In this document: positions 1 to 6,792 of the stretch, one piece after another
Position numbering within the stretch: the first letter of the stretch is position 1
Layout: every line of letters starts with the position of its first letter
NCBI GenBank assembly: GCA_937930625.1
Contig: CALHBW010000570.1
Location: 1 to 9,860, forward strand
Source of the DNA: an uncultured Saprospiraceae bacterium
GTDB lineage: Bacteria; Bacteroidota; Bacteroidia; Chitinophagales; Saprospiraceae
DNA length: 9,860 nucleotides
Direction: 5' to 3'
Notes under the pieces: generated by a model
Databases searched by the model: none
Told to the model about the DNA's origin: nothing
Seen by the model: only the letters and a program-made list of their open reading frames with translations
Program-made: the position numbers and the translations under genes

Positions 1-1224
1 AACCTGTGGTTTGGTACAATGAATGGCTTGACAAAACACACGCTTTCGCAGAAAAGTCGTGAGGTATTGCCGCCTGTTTTGCATTTTGAGGATATTACTT
101 TGTTTTATAAATCGCTTTCAGAAACACCTTATAATGAGTGGCTTGCGTCGTCGGGCGGTTTGCGTGAGGGTTTGGAATTGCCGTATCGTCAGAATCATTT
201 GAGCTTCGATTTTAAGGCAATAAATTTGAGTGCGCCGGAGTCGCTTCGCTATCGTTGGAAGATGGAAGGGGTGGAAGAAGAATGGTCGCCACTCTCGACG
301 CGGGAATCGGTGAATTATTCGCAACTTTTGCCGGGAGAATATACCTTTACGGTGCAGGCGGTGACGGACGATAATTTGTATTCTGAACCGATTTCAGCTT
401 CTTTTTTGATTCAAAAACCGTTTTGGCAATTGCGGTGGGTGCAAGCATTGGCAGCGGTGTTGGCGGCTTTGTTGATTTTTCTTTTTGTGAGAAGTAGAAT
501 CAGAGCTTTTCGCAAGAAAGAGGAAGCAAAACGCCAAGAACTCGAAATGCAAAATCACGTCTTGGAATTGGAGCAAAAAGCCTTGCAATTGCAGATGAAT
601 CCGCATTTTATTTTTAATGCTTTGAATAGTATTCAGTCACTCGTAGCTGCTAAGGAAAATTTGACAGCACGTAGTCAGATTCACAAATTTGCGGCATTGA
701 TGCGAAGTATTTTATCTAATTCGCGGAAGGAAAAAATCACCTTAAAAGAGGAAATTAATACATTGGATAAGTATCTGCGAATGGAGCAATTTTGCCAACC
801 CGTTCCCTTTGATTTTGAGATTCAAGCACCTACGGATGTGGATGCGGAAGAGATTGAATTGCCGCCGATGTTGTTACAACCTTTTGTCGAAAATGCGGTG
901 ATTCACGGTATTTCGCATTTACAAAATAAAAAAGGGAAATTGGTAATAAATTTTTCGATAGAAAAACAAAAAAATAGTTCTGATAAATTACTCCTATGCC
1001 AAATCCAAGACAACGGCGTAGGCAGAAAACGCGCCGCCGAACTCCGTCAATCCAAACAACCGGGACATCAATCCGTAGCGATGGAGGTCACTCGTGAGCG
1101 ATTGGAAGCGATGAAAAATGGTGCTTCCTATACAGCTTTAGACATCCAAGATTTGGCGAATAATCAAGACGAAGTGCTGGGTACAGTAGTATTTGTGCGG
1201 ATGCCTTTGGAAGTGAGTTTTTGA
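1..1224 (+). CDS. Sensor histidine kinase, propeller/Y_Y_Y LytS-type, 5'-partial
   Basis: Membrane sensor kinase that should autophosphorylate a histidine and pass the phosphate to the regulator encoded next. The frame is open from base 1, and the first residues (NLWFGTMNGL) match the end of a two-component propeller repeat. The ATG at 19 is therefore internal, and the gene begins upstream as a large periplasmic beta-propeller. In order: last propeller blade (to about base 45), a Y_Y_Y-type beta domain (about 190-410, ending in a typical GEYTFTVQA segment), one membrane helix (about 442-489), a charged coiled coil (about 495-590), then a His_kinase (LytS/YehU type) domain with the phospho-acceptor His at 604-606 in NPHFIFN. 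The HATPase part shows an N box (PFVENAVIHG, Asn at 892-894) and a G box (QDNGVGR, Asp at 1009-1011). The kinase class is certain; the ligand is unknown. Base use changes near base 985 from G/T-rich to C/A-rich codons. Confidence 0.95.
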   Translation, partial: NLWFGTMNGLTKHTLSQKSREVLPPVLHFEDITLFYKSLSETPYNEWLASSGGLREGLELPYRQNHLSFDFKAINLSAPESLRYRWKMEGVEEEWSPLSTRESVNYSQLLPGEYTFTVQAVTDDNLYSEPISASFLIQKPFWQLRWVQALAAVLAALLIFLFVRSRIRAFRKKEEAKRQELEMQNHVLELEQKALQLQMNPHFIFNALNSIQSLVAAKENLTARSQIHKFAALMRSILSNSRKEKITLKEEINTLDKYLRMEQFCQPVPFDFEIQAPTDVDAEEIELPPMLLQPFVENAVIHGISHLQNKKGKLVINFSIEKQKNSSDKLLLCQIQDNGVGRKRAAELRQSKQPGHQSVAMEVTRERLEAMKNGASYTALDIQDLANNQDEVLGTVVFVRMPLEVSF

Positions 1225-1241
1225 ATTTGAAATATCCAATT

Positions 1242-1982
1242 ATGACTGCAATATTGATAGATGATATGCCCCAAGCCCTGAAAGTCCTTCAAAGTGATTT
1301 GAATGACTTATTCCCTGATATTCAAATCATTGGAACAGCAGAAAGCGTCGTTTCGGGTGCAAAACTCCTCCGACAGCAGCAGCCCGACCTCTTATTTCTC
1401 GACATTATGCTGGGCGATGGTACAGGCTTTGATTTATTGGAAATTGTTCCGAATATTAATTCAAAAATTATCTTCGTGACCGCCTACGAAGAACACGCTA
1501 TTCGTGCCTTTCGATTTGCCGCAATTGATTATCTTTTGAAGCCTATCAATCCCGAAGATTTGCGCGATGCCGTACTTCGTGCGCGCCAACAAATCAGTCG
1601 CCCTGCCGAAAGTATCGACATTCTCAAAGCCACCATGAAAAGCCCTGATACACTCCCGACACGCATCACATTACACACACAAGAGCGCATCGCAGTCGTC
1701 AATATTGATGACATCATTCGCTGTGAATCCGACGGAAATAATACGATTTTTATGCTTGCTTCGGGTGAAAAAATATTCGTCACCAAGACACTCAAACAAT
1801 TCGCTACGCTCTTCGAGCAACACACATTTTACCGTACACATCAATCCCATCTAATTAATACCAAACACATTCAGGAATACATTAGAAAAGAAGGTGGCTA
1901 CATCAAAATGAAAAACGGCGACGATATACCCGTTGCCGTGCGTAAGAAAGCGGAAGTGGTGGCTATGTTGGATAGACTGTAA
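1242..1982 (+). CDS. LytTR-family response regulator
   Basis: Cytoplasmic response regulator of 246 aa, the expected partner of the preceding kinase. Receiver domain is residues 1-120: acidic pair D7/D8, phospho-acceptor D54 in FLDIMLGDG, switch T80 in FVTAYEEHA and K100 in LLKP are all present. A linker of about 18 residues leads to a LytTR DNA-binding domain (about 139-246) with the usual IIRCESDGNNT and FYRTHQSHLIN segments. The domain binds DNA through beta strands and normally acts as a transcription regulator. Start choice: the same frame also opens at a TTG at 1221, which would overlap the kinase stop. The ATG at 1242 gives the standard receiver beginning (MTAILIDD) and is preferred, leaving a 17-base gap after the kinase stop. 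There is no clear Shine-Dalgarno, as is common in Bacteroidota. The two genes are very probably one operon. Target genes cannot be read from the window. Confidence 0.95.
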   Translation: MTAILIDDMPQALKVLQSDLNDLFPDIQIIGTAESVVSGAKLLRQQQPDLLFLDIMLGDGTGFDLLEIVPNINSKIIFVTAYEEHAIRAFRFAAIDYLLKPINPEDLRDAVLRARQQISRPAESIDILKATMKSPDTLPTRITLHTQERIAVVNIDDIIRCESDGNNTIFMLASGEKIFVTKTLKQFATLFEQHTFYRTHQSHLINTKHIQEYIRKEGGYIKMKNGDDIPVAVRKKAEVVAMLDRL

Positions 1983-2192
1983 ATCGCAAATTTGACGGTG
2001 AACATTCGTAGGAATGAGTTTACCCTCCACCTTTATTTGCTCCAATTTTTGTTTGATGAAATAACCGTTTTGTTCCAAAAAGATAAATGCAGCTTCAAGT
2101 CCGGTGCGTTTGTTTCCGCCTTGAAAAATATGATTTGTGATGATATTAAACATATAAACTGCCGCTTTAAGTAAGTGCAAGTACAAATTCAA
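1983..2192 (-). pseudogene. Fic/Doc (death-on-curing) toxin fragment
   Basis: Reading the minus strand from 2192, the frame gives KAAVYMFNIITNHIFQGG followed by NKRTGLEAA and FIFLEQNGY. This is the core helix-loop-helix of a Fic/Doc AMP- or phospho-transferase. The motif HIFQGGNKR (2132-2106) corresponds to HPFx[D/E]GNKR. Signs of decay: no N-terminal half, because an in-frame TGA lies at 2198-2196 just before the only possible start (a TTG). The acidic residue that normally coordinates Mg is Gly here. The frame then runs on antisense into the response-regulator gene to a stop at 1851, far past where homology ends (about 2040). No antitoxin gene is recognisable beside it. It is best read as a relic of a toxin-antitoxin module. 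The family match is by motif only; a functional small protein is unlikely. Confidence 0.65.
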
Positions 2193-2209
2193 GCGTCAAG
2201 TTCAATAAT

Positions 2210-2230
2210 TAATTCACTTTCAGTGAATTA
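2210..2230. repeat. Short perfect inverted repeat (9-bp stem, 3-base loop)
   Basis: TAATTCACT and AGTGAATTA are exact reverse complements separated by TTC. The stem is AT-rich and has no T-run on either side, so it is a poor intrinsic terminator. It lies just 5' (minus-strand sense) of the Fic/Doc remnant, where a toxin-antitoxin operon would carry its operator. A leftover operator dyad is possible but is inference. Confidence 0.45.
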
Positions 2231-2273
2231 TGAAACATTAAAGTGTCGCTTAGTTCAGTCTAACCACTTACTT

Positions 2274-2479
2274 AGGTGGACAAAACTAATCGCACAATTT
2301 TTGAACCACGAAGGACACAAAGGACACGAAAACTAAACGAACGTGAAAGTGAACTAAGTTTAACTAAAAACTTTATTATCAATGTTTTATAAAGTTTTAG
2401 TATCCTCTGTGTTAATTTGGTCTTAGTGTTTTTAGTGTCCTTCGTGGTTCAAATAACGTTCGCTTAGTATCGTCCACCT
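2274..2479. mobile_element. MITE-like palindromic element, 206 bp
   Basis: The ends AGGTGGAC (2274-2281) and GTCCACCT (2472-2479) are perfect inverted repeats. Inside them, 2300-2318 is the exact reverse complement of 2435-2453 (19 bp, core CCACGAAGGACAC), and pairing continues with interruptions to about 2330/2423. A central hairpin pairs 2363-2376 with 2389-2401 with one bulged base. Flanks are direct repeats ACTT (2270-2273 and 2480-2483). The ends can equally be read as TA|GGTGGAC...GTCCACC|TA, the TA duplication of IS630/Tc1-type elements. No ORF encodes a transposase, so it would be non-autonomous and need a transposase elsewhere. The left arm also holds two direct copies of AAGGACAC (2311-2318, 2320-2327). 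It fills most of the gap before the isomerase gene, ending 24 bases before that start codon. The element boundaries are inferred from symmetry alone. Confidence 0.6.
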
Positions 2480-2503
2480 ACTTATCACCATAAAATTAAA
2501 TTC

Positions 2504-3568
2504 ATGCAAAAAATACCATGCACTTTCATGCGTTCCGGCACCTCACGCGGACCATACATCGACCTCCGCGACTTACCCAAAGACACCGCCGAGCGCGACA
2601 AAGTATTGCTCAAAATCATGGGTTCGCCCGACAAAAAGCAAATAGATGGCTTGGGCGGTGCGACCTTCGTGACGAGCAAGGTTGTTCTTTTACAACCCTC
2701 TGAACGTGAAGGCATTGACGTAGATTATCTCTTTGCACAAGTTGTCATTGACCAGCCGATAGTTGATACCACGCCCACTTGCGGCAATATGATAGCAGGC
2801 GTAGGACCTTATGCGATTGAGCAAGGTTGGGTCAAAGCCACGCATCCGCAGACGAGTGTGCGTGTGTATAATTTCAACACCGATTCTACGGTAGAAGTCA
2901 TTGCACAAACACCCAATAGCGAAGTCAATTATACAAATGGCGATTTCAAAATTGATGGTGTGCCGGGAACAGGTTCGCCCATTCTAATGAACTTCTCGAA
3001 CATTGAAGGTGGCGCGACAGGCAAATTATTTCCCACCGGAAATATCCGCGACAACATTGACGGTGTAGAGGTGACAGTCATTGATATTGGCAATTTGATG
3101 ATGCTCGTAAAAGCCACTGATTTGGGCTTGACAGGCTACGAAGACACTACCTTTTTCGCTGATAATAAAGACTTTATGCAGCGTATAGAAAGCACTCGCC
3201 GCCAAGCCGGACTACTCGCTGGACTCGGCGATGTCTCCGATAAAGTCTTGCCAAAAATCGGCATCCTCGCGCCTCCGCGTGAAGGCGGTGCGATTACCTC
3301 GCGCTATCTTACGCCCAAAACTTTGCATCCTTCACATGCGGTTACGGGCGCGATTTGCATAGCGGCAGCGAGTAAATGTAAAGGCACAATAGTCGCCGAT
3401 ATTGCCCAAGTCACCGAAGCCGCTACCGAGCGTATTTTAATCGAACATCCTTCCGGTTTTATTCCTGTTGAAATTGAGGTGGACACCGGGAGCGCCGAAT
3501 TTAAAGTCGTAAAAGCAGGAACGCTGCGGACAGCGCGGAAGATTATGGATGGCTTTGTGTATTATTAA
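2504..3568 (+). CDS. PrpF-family isomerase, likely 4-oxalomesaconate tautomerase type
   Basis: A 354-residue cytoplasmic enzyme of the PrpF family (diaminopimelate-epimerase fold), at the usual family length. PrpF members shift protons on unsaturated tricarboxylates: 2-methylaconitate isomerisation in the methylcitrate cycle, or 4-oxalomesaconate tautomerisation in gallate/protocatechuate catabolism. Visible signatures: IPCTFMRSGTSRGPY (4-18), MGSPDKKQIDGLGG (39-52), TSKV with K59, PTCGNMIAGVGPYAIE with C93, IDGVPGTGSPI (about 151-161), and a C-terminal AVTGAICIAAA segment. K59 and C93 sit where the family's proposed acid/base residues lie. The IDGVPGT and GSPDKKQIDG wording resembles the tautomerase branch more than PrpF proper, but the substrate is not settled. 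No methylcitrate or aromatic-degradation gene lies nearby, so it is metabolically orphaned in this window. The start is the first in-frame ATG; no Shine-Dalgarno is seen. Its 5' flank is the MITE-like element, so its promoter may lie within or across that element. Confidence 0.88.
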   Translation: MQKIPCTFMRSGTSRGPYIDLRDLPKDTAERDKVLLKIMGSPDKKQIDGLGGATFVTSKVVLLQPSEREGIDVDYLFAQVVIDQPIVDTTPTCGNMIAGVGPYAIEQGWVKATHPQTSVRVYNFNTDSTVEVIAQTPNSEVNYTNGDFKIDGVPGTGSPILMNFSNIEGGATGKLFPTGNIRDNIDGVEVTVIDIGNLMMLVKATDLGLTGYEDTTFFADNKDFMQRIESTRRQAGLLAGLGDVSDKVLPKIGILAPPREGGAITSRYLTPKTLHPSHAVTGAICIAAASKCKGTIVADIAQVTEAATERILIEHPSGFIPVEIEVDTGSAEFKVVKAGTLRTARKIMDGFVYY

Positions 3569-3592
3569 ATATCATAGCGCATAATTTACTTA

Positions 3593-3626
3593 TTTTTAGA
3601 AAAAAAACATATAATTCGTAACTTTG
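3593..3626 (+). promoter_or_regulatory. Predicted Bacteroidota-type promoter of the HEPN-NTPase unit
   Basis: TAACTTTG at 3619-3626 is a perfect match to the Bacteroidota -7 consensus TAnnTTTG. TTTTTAG at 3593-3599 lies 19 bases upstream, in the right place for the weaker -33 element (TTTG-like, imperfect here). Transcription would begin near 3631-3633, about 20 bases before the ATG at 3651. The site lies in the 82-base gap after the isomerase stop, giving the next two genes their own transcription start. Confidence 0.5.
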
Positions 3627-3650
3627 TCAGCTAAACACATAAGACAAAGA

Positions 3651-4079
3651 ATGGATAATTATTACGATACCGCAAAACGAATGTACAAATCCTCTGAAAC
3701 ACTCCACAATAACTCGGAATATCACAATGCTTGTTATTTGGCGAGATATGTGGTGGAGTGTTATGCGAAGATTATTGTAGGACTTTCCTATGGTTTCACC
3801 TATAACGACATCAAAAGGAATTTTTCCCATGATTTACGAAGGCTTGATGATGAGTTACAATATGTTTTCGCTCATTCATCTTATTCTATTTATATAGTTG
3901 ACATGCGTGTTGATTTTAGTAGCCTTTTAAGCGGTTATTCTAAATGGAATCCCACAATACGATATACAGAAAACTCTCGAGAGCGAAACTTATCGGACTC
4001 AACTAATTTTCAAAATCAAAGCCAGATTGCTATGCAAAAATTAGCTCAAATGGAAATAGATGGCTACACTTTAATTTAA
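3651..4079 (+). CDS. Small HEPN-domain protein
   Basis: A 142-residue cytoplasmic protein. Residues 2-45 have the two-helix HEPN pattern: an AKRMYKSSETL helix, then EYHNACYLARYVVECYAKIIV, matching the family's pattern of A..LA.YAVE..LKA with conserved E36. It is followed by FSHDLRRLDDEL (58-69, the tHdL..L motif) and a WNPTIRYTE segment (99-107) common in nucleotidyltransferase-partner HEPN proteins. HEPN proteins are often RNases or their partners in toxin-antitoxin and abortive-infection systems. The catalytic R-x(4-6)-H motif is not seen; the nearest is RNFSH (56-60), spaced by three. It may therefore be a structural or sensor subunit, or use another site. Start: an in-frame TTG at 3624 overlaps the -7 promoter box, so the ATG at 3651 is preferred. 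The stop is 5 bases before the next gene, implying co-translation. Base composition is AT-rich like the next gene. Confidence 0.75.
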   Translation: MDNYYDTAKRMYKSSETLHNNSEYHNACYLARYVVECYAKIIVGLSYGFTYNDIKRNFSHDLRRLDDELQYVFAHSSYSIYIVDMRVDFSSLLSGYSKWNPTIRYTENSRERNLSDSTNFQNQSQIAMQKLAQMEIDGYTLI

Positions 4080-4084
4080 ATCAA

Positions 4085-6784
4085 ATGAGTAAATACAGTT
4101 TTCCGAATATAAAAGATGATATTACAGAAGTCATCAAAGCACAAGACAATTTTGAGAAGTGCTTTATTGTCCGTAATGTATTTTCGAGATTTGCTATATA
4201 CGTAATTGCTCCGACTGACTTTGTAGCATTTGAAAATACTATAAAAGAAAAACTCCCTGAATGGATAGATACGATTCGTGAAATTTCAAAAGAAGACGAG
4301 TTCATTTATAACGATTTAGTACAAACAAGTGATCCTATAAATGGTAGTTTAAAGGTGTTTTTTTCTGAAAGACATGTTGAAAACTCAAATTGGTTTATAA
4401 AAGACCAGCTTGAAATAGATACCCCGGTTACTTCTTTCTACTCCTTTAAAGGCGGGGTTGGAAGGACAACTGCTGCTATACTGACAGCACTTTTATTAGC
4501 ACGCGAAGGAAAGAAAGTTTTATTGATTGATTTTGATGTTGAGGCACCCGGTTTAGCTTCTATTTTTGCAAATCAAGAGGATGATACAGAAGACTTACTC
4601 GGAGTCAAAGGGTTTATTGATTTTTGGGTAGATTACGAGGCTAATAAACGTGATTTAAATAAAATAAGTATTGATGACTATTATTTCACCAAGACCGACC
4701 AGGTTTTAATAGGAAATAATGGCGGTGAATTGGTCGTAGTTCCTGCTATTGCAACTAACAGCGAAAATGCAAGTTCTTATATTCCGAAATTATCAAAAGC
4801 AAATATTAAATACGGTCTCAGAAAAGAATACGTTCCTGATATTTTTCTTAAAACATTGGAAGAAAAAATAAATCCTGATTTTATCTTCATAGACACACGT
4901 ACAGGTATCAATAATGTTGGCGGACTTGTATTTAATCGTTATGCACAAAATATATTTCTGTTTTTCTACGGTAATCAACAGAATATGTTTGGCTTAGAAA
5001 GTATTTTACCCGAATTGCAGGAACTAGACGAAAAAAATGTAAAGTATTATCTAGTTAATTCGCCTGTACCTAAGAATGAAACAGATAAAAAAACAGAGGT
5101 AGAGTATTATTTAGAAAAAAGTTACGAATTGTTTTGTGAAAATATATATGACGAACCATTCCCTTCTCCTTTTGATGAAACACAAGGGCATTATCCAATC
5201 AATATACATTATAATGAACAAGCATTAGTCCTGAATAGCTACAAAAAACTAGCAAGCCTTATAGGAAATGGTAACGAGTATCACAGCATTGCTAATATCA
5301 TACTTAATAGTATTAAAGATGATACAAATATTCAGCCTGACTCGCAAAATACTAGTTCTAACCAAGAAATTTTAGATTACATTATAGGTATTGAAAAAGA
5401 AGCAGCAGGAACTGCGGAAGAAGAATTTAAGACAGAACAAGACTTAACCCGATATTTCTACCCACGTAAAGATTATAAATATATTTTCGATAAAAATAAA
5501 TTTTTGATTTTAGGAGGTAAAGGCGTAGGTAAAACAGCCCTTTTTTCCGTTTTATCTCATCCTAATTACGCCAATGCACTTGCGGAGTTTTGCGGTGTAG
5601 ACACCAAAGAAGTTGAAAAAATTAAGTGGGTGATAGGTTTAGATATGAATAATACAGGTACTCAATTTCCTGTTCAAGCCAACTTTGAAGCACTCAAAAA
5701 TTTTGAAGACTCCGAACTAAGAAACTACTGGATAATTTTACTTCTTCGTCAATTAGATCCGGATTTAATCCCAAATTCCGACCTGAAAAATAGAATTATA
5801 GATATAAAAATAAAAGAAATTAAAAACCTAGCACAACGAGAAAATATCGGAGAAGATTTGTCAGAATTATTGGCAGATATCAATGAAAAGCAAAAAGAAA
5901 AAGACGAAATATTAACCATTGTATATGACCATTTAGACCGCATTTTGTCAGGTAAAAATGAATTAAGGGGAAGATTAGTGAGCGCTTTAATCACATTTTA
6001 CTATAACAACCTGAATAGGTTGAGCAACATAAAAGCCAAAATATTTTTGAGAGAAGATATCTTCAAAAGAGAAGTAAAAGACATTACCGATAAAGTTAAA
6101 TTTCAAAACTATACCGTTAAAATTGAGTGGGACTATAATCAGTTATTAAATATAATTTGGAAAAGAATATATGAGCAAAAGGAAGATTTAGCCATATTTG
6201 ATGGAAGAAAATTTGAGAAAAATAATATACTCGGTTTTATTCCAAATTTATCTGAAGAAAAAGAACATGCTGCCATCCTAGAGAAAATATTAGGCGAAAG
6301 AATGGGGGGAAATAACAAAACCTATCCATACAACTGGATAATATATCGCACCGAAAATACAAATAATCAGATTCACCCTAGAACACTAATTAAGCTGTTT
6401 GCAGAAGGTGCCAGAATGCAAAAAGATGATAATAGGACTCCCAACGATAGGATTATTCGCTCCAAAAATATGGAAGATGCGCTTGTCAAGAAGGTTTCTA
6501 AAGAACAAGTAGATGAATTAGTTGAGGAATATCCTGAACTGCGAAGTGTGTTTGATAATTTATCAGAGAAAGTAGGTGGACGTGCGCCTATAGATGAAAC
6601 AGATTTAATTAAAGCACTTAATGAATTAAAAATGGAACCCATTGATACTATAAGCAAATTAAAAGATATTGGTTTGTTAAAAGATTACAAAAGAAAAAAC
6701 ACAGCAGGAACAGAAGAAAGAAGATACCATATTCCCGACGTATATCTATTTGGTTTAGACCTCAAGAGAAGCGGAACAAAGTAG
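4085..6784 (+). CDS. Dual-NTPase protein: ParA/MinD-like KGGVGRT ATPase fused to second P-loop NTPase
   Basis: An 899-residue soluble protein with two nucleotide-binding modules. Residues 1-115 are an N-terminal domain I do not recognise. A ParA/MinD-type ATPase follows: deviant Walker A FKGGVGRTT (121-129) with signature K122 but R127 in place of the usual second Lys, VLLIDFDVEAPG (145-156), and a second acidic strand FIFIDTRTG (266-274). A polar linker (about 410-445) leads to the second NTPase: Walker A GGKGVGKT (477-484), Walker B TIVYDHLDRI (611-620) and an arginine-bearing strand IFLREDIF (653-660), as in STAND-like ATPases often labelled Sll1717-type. The C-terminus (about 800-899) looks helical/winged-helix and ends RYHIPDVYLFGL. 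No nuclease, TIR or membrane motif is visible. Downstream of the HEPN gene by 5 bases, it is the likely sensor/switch of a two-component conflict system, with ATP-driven control of the HEPN protein. That role is inference. Composition is much more AT-rich than the flanking genes. Confidence 0.85.
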   Translation: MSKYSFPNIKDDITEVIKAQDNFEKCFIVRNVFSRFAIYVIAPTDFVAFENTIKEKLPEWIDTIREISKEDEFIYNDLVQTSDPINGSLKVFFSERHVENSNWFIKDQLEIDTPVTSFYSFKGGVGRTTAAILTALLLAREGKKVLLIDFDVEAPGLASIFANQEDDTEDLLGVKGFIDFWVDYEANKRDLNKISIDDYYFTKTDQVLIGNNGGELVVVPAIATNSENASSYIPKLSKANIKYGLRKEYVPDIFLKTLEEKINPDFIFIDTRTGINNVGGLVFNRYAQNIFLFFYGNQQNMFGLESILPELQELDEKNVKYYLVNSPVPKNETDKKTEVEYYLEKSYELFCENIYDEPFPSPFDETQGHYPINIHYNEQALVLNSYKKLASLIGNGNEYHSIANIILNSIKDDTNIQPDSQNTSSNQEILDYIIGIEKEAAGTAEEEFKTEQDLTRYFYPRKDYKYIFDKNKFLILGGKGVGKTALFSVLSHPNYANALAEFCGVDTKEVEKIKWVIGLDMNNTGTQFPVQANFEALKNFEDSELRNYWIILLLRQLDPDLIPNSDLKNRIIDIKIKEIKNLAQRENIGEDLSELLADINEKQKEKDEILTIVYDHLDRILSGKNELRGRLVSALITFYYNNLNRLSNIKAKIFLREDIFKREVKDITDKVKFQNYTVKIEWDYNQLLNIIWKRIYEQKEDLAIFDGRKFEKNNILGFIPNLSEEKEHAAILEKILGERMGGNNKTYPYNWIIYRTENTNNQIHPRTLIKLFAEGARMQKDDNRTPNDRIIRSKNMEDALVKKVSKEQVDELVEEYPELRSVFDNLSEKVGGRAPIDETDLIKALNELKMEPIDTISKLKDIGLLKDYKRKNTAGTEERRYHIPDVYLFGLDLKRSGTK

Positions 6785-6792
6785 AAGGAAAA

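Noticed and set aside
19..21. ATG at 19 as the true start of the sensor kinase
   Set aside because: The frame is open to base 1, and the residues before it complete a propeller-repeat motif (LWFGT), so the gene extends upstream.
1221..1241. TTG start for the response regulator overlapping the kinase stop
   Set aside because: It adds seven residues before the standard receiver start MTAILIDD, with no supporting ribosome-binding site.
1992..2174. 60-codon plus-strand ORF in the gap
   Set aside because: It is antisense to the Fic/Doc fragment and has no recognisable motif; the minus-strand reading explains the sequence better.
2412..2419. TTAATTTG inside the MITE-like element as a promoter -7 box for the isomerase gene
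   Set aside because: One mismatch to TAnnTTTG and no convincing -33 partner; too weak to list as a feature.
3624..3650. TTG start giving a 151-residue HEPN protein
   Set aside because: The TTG lies inside the predicted -7 box TAACTTTG, and the extra nine residues add no HEPN homology. The ATG at 3651 is better.
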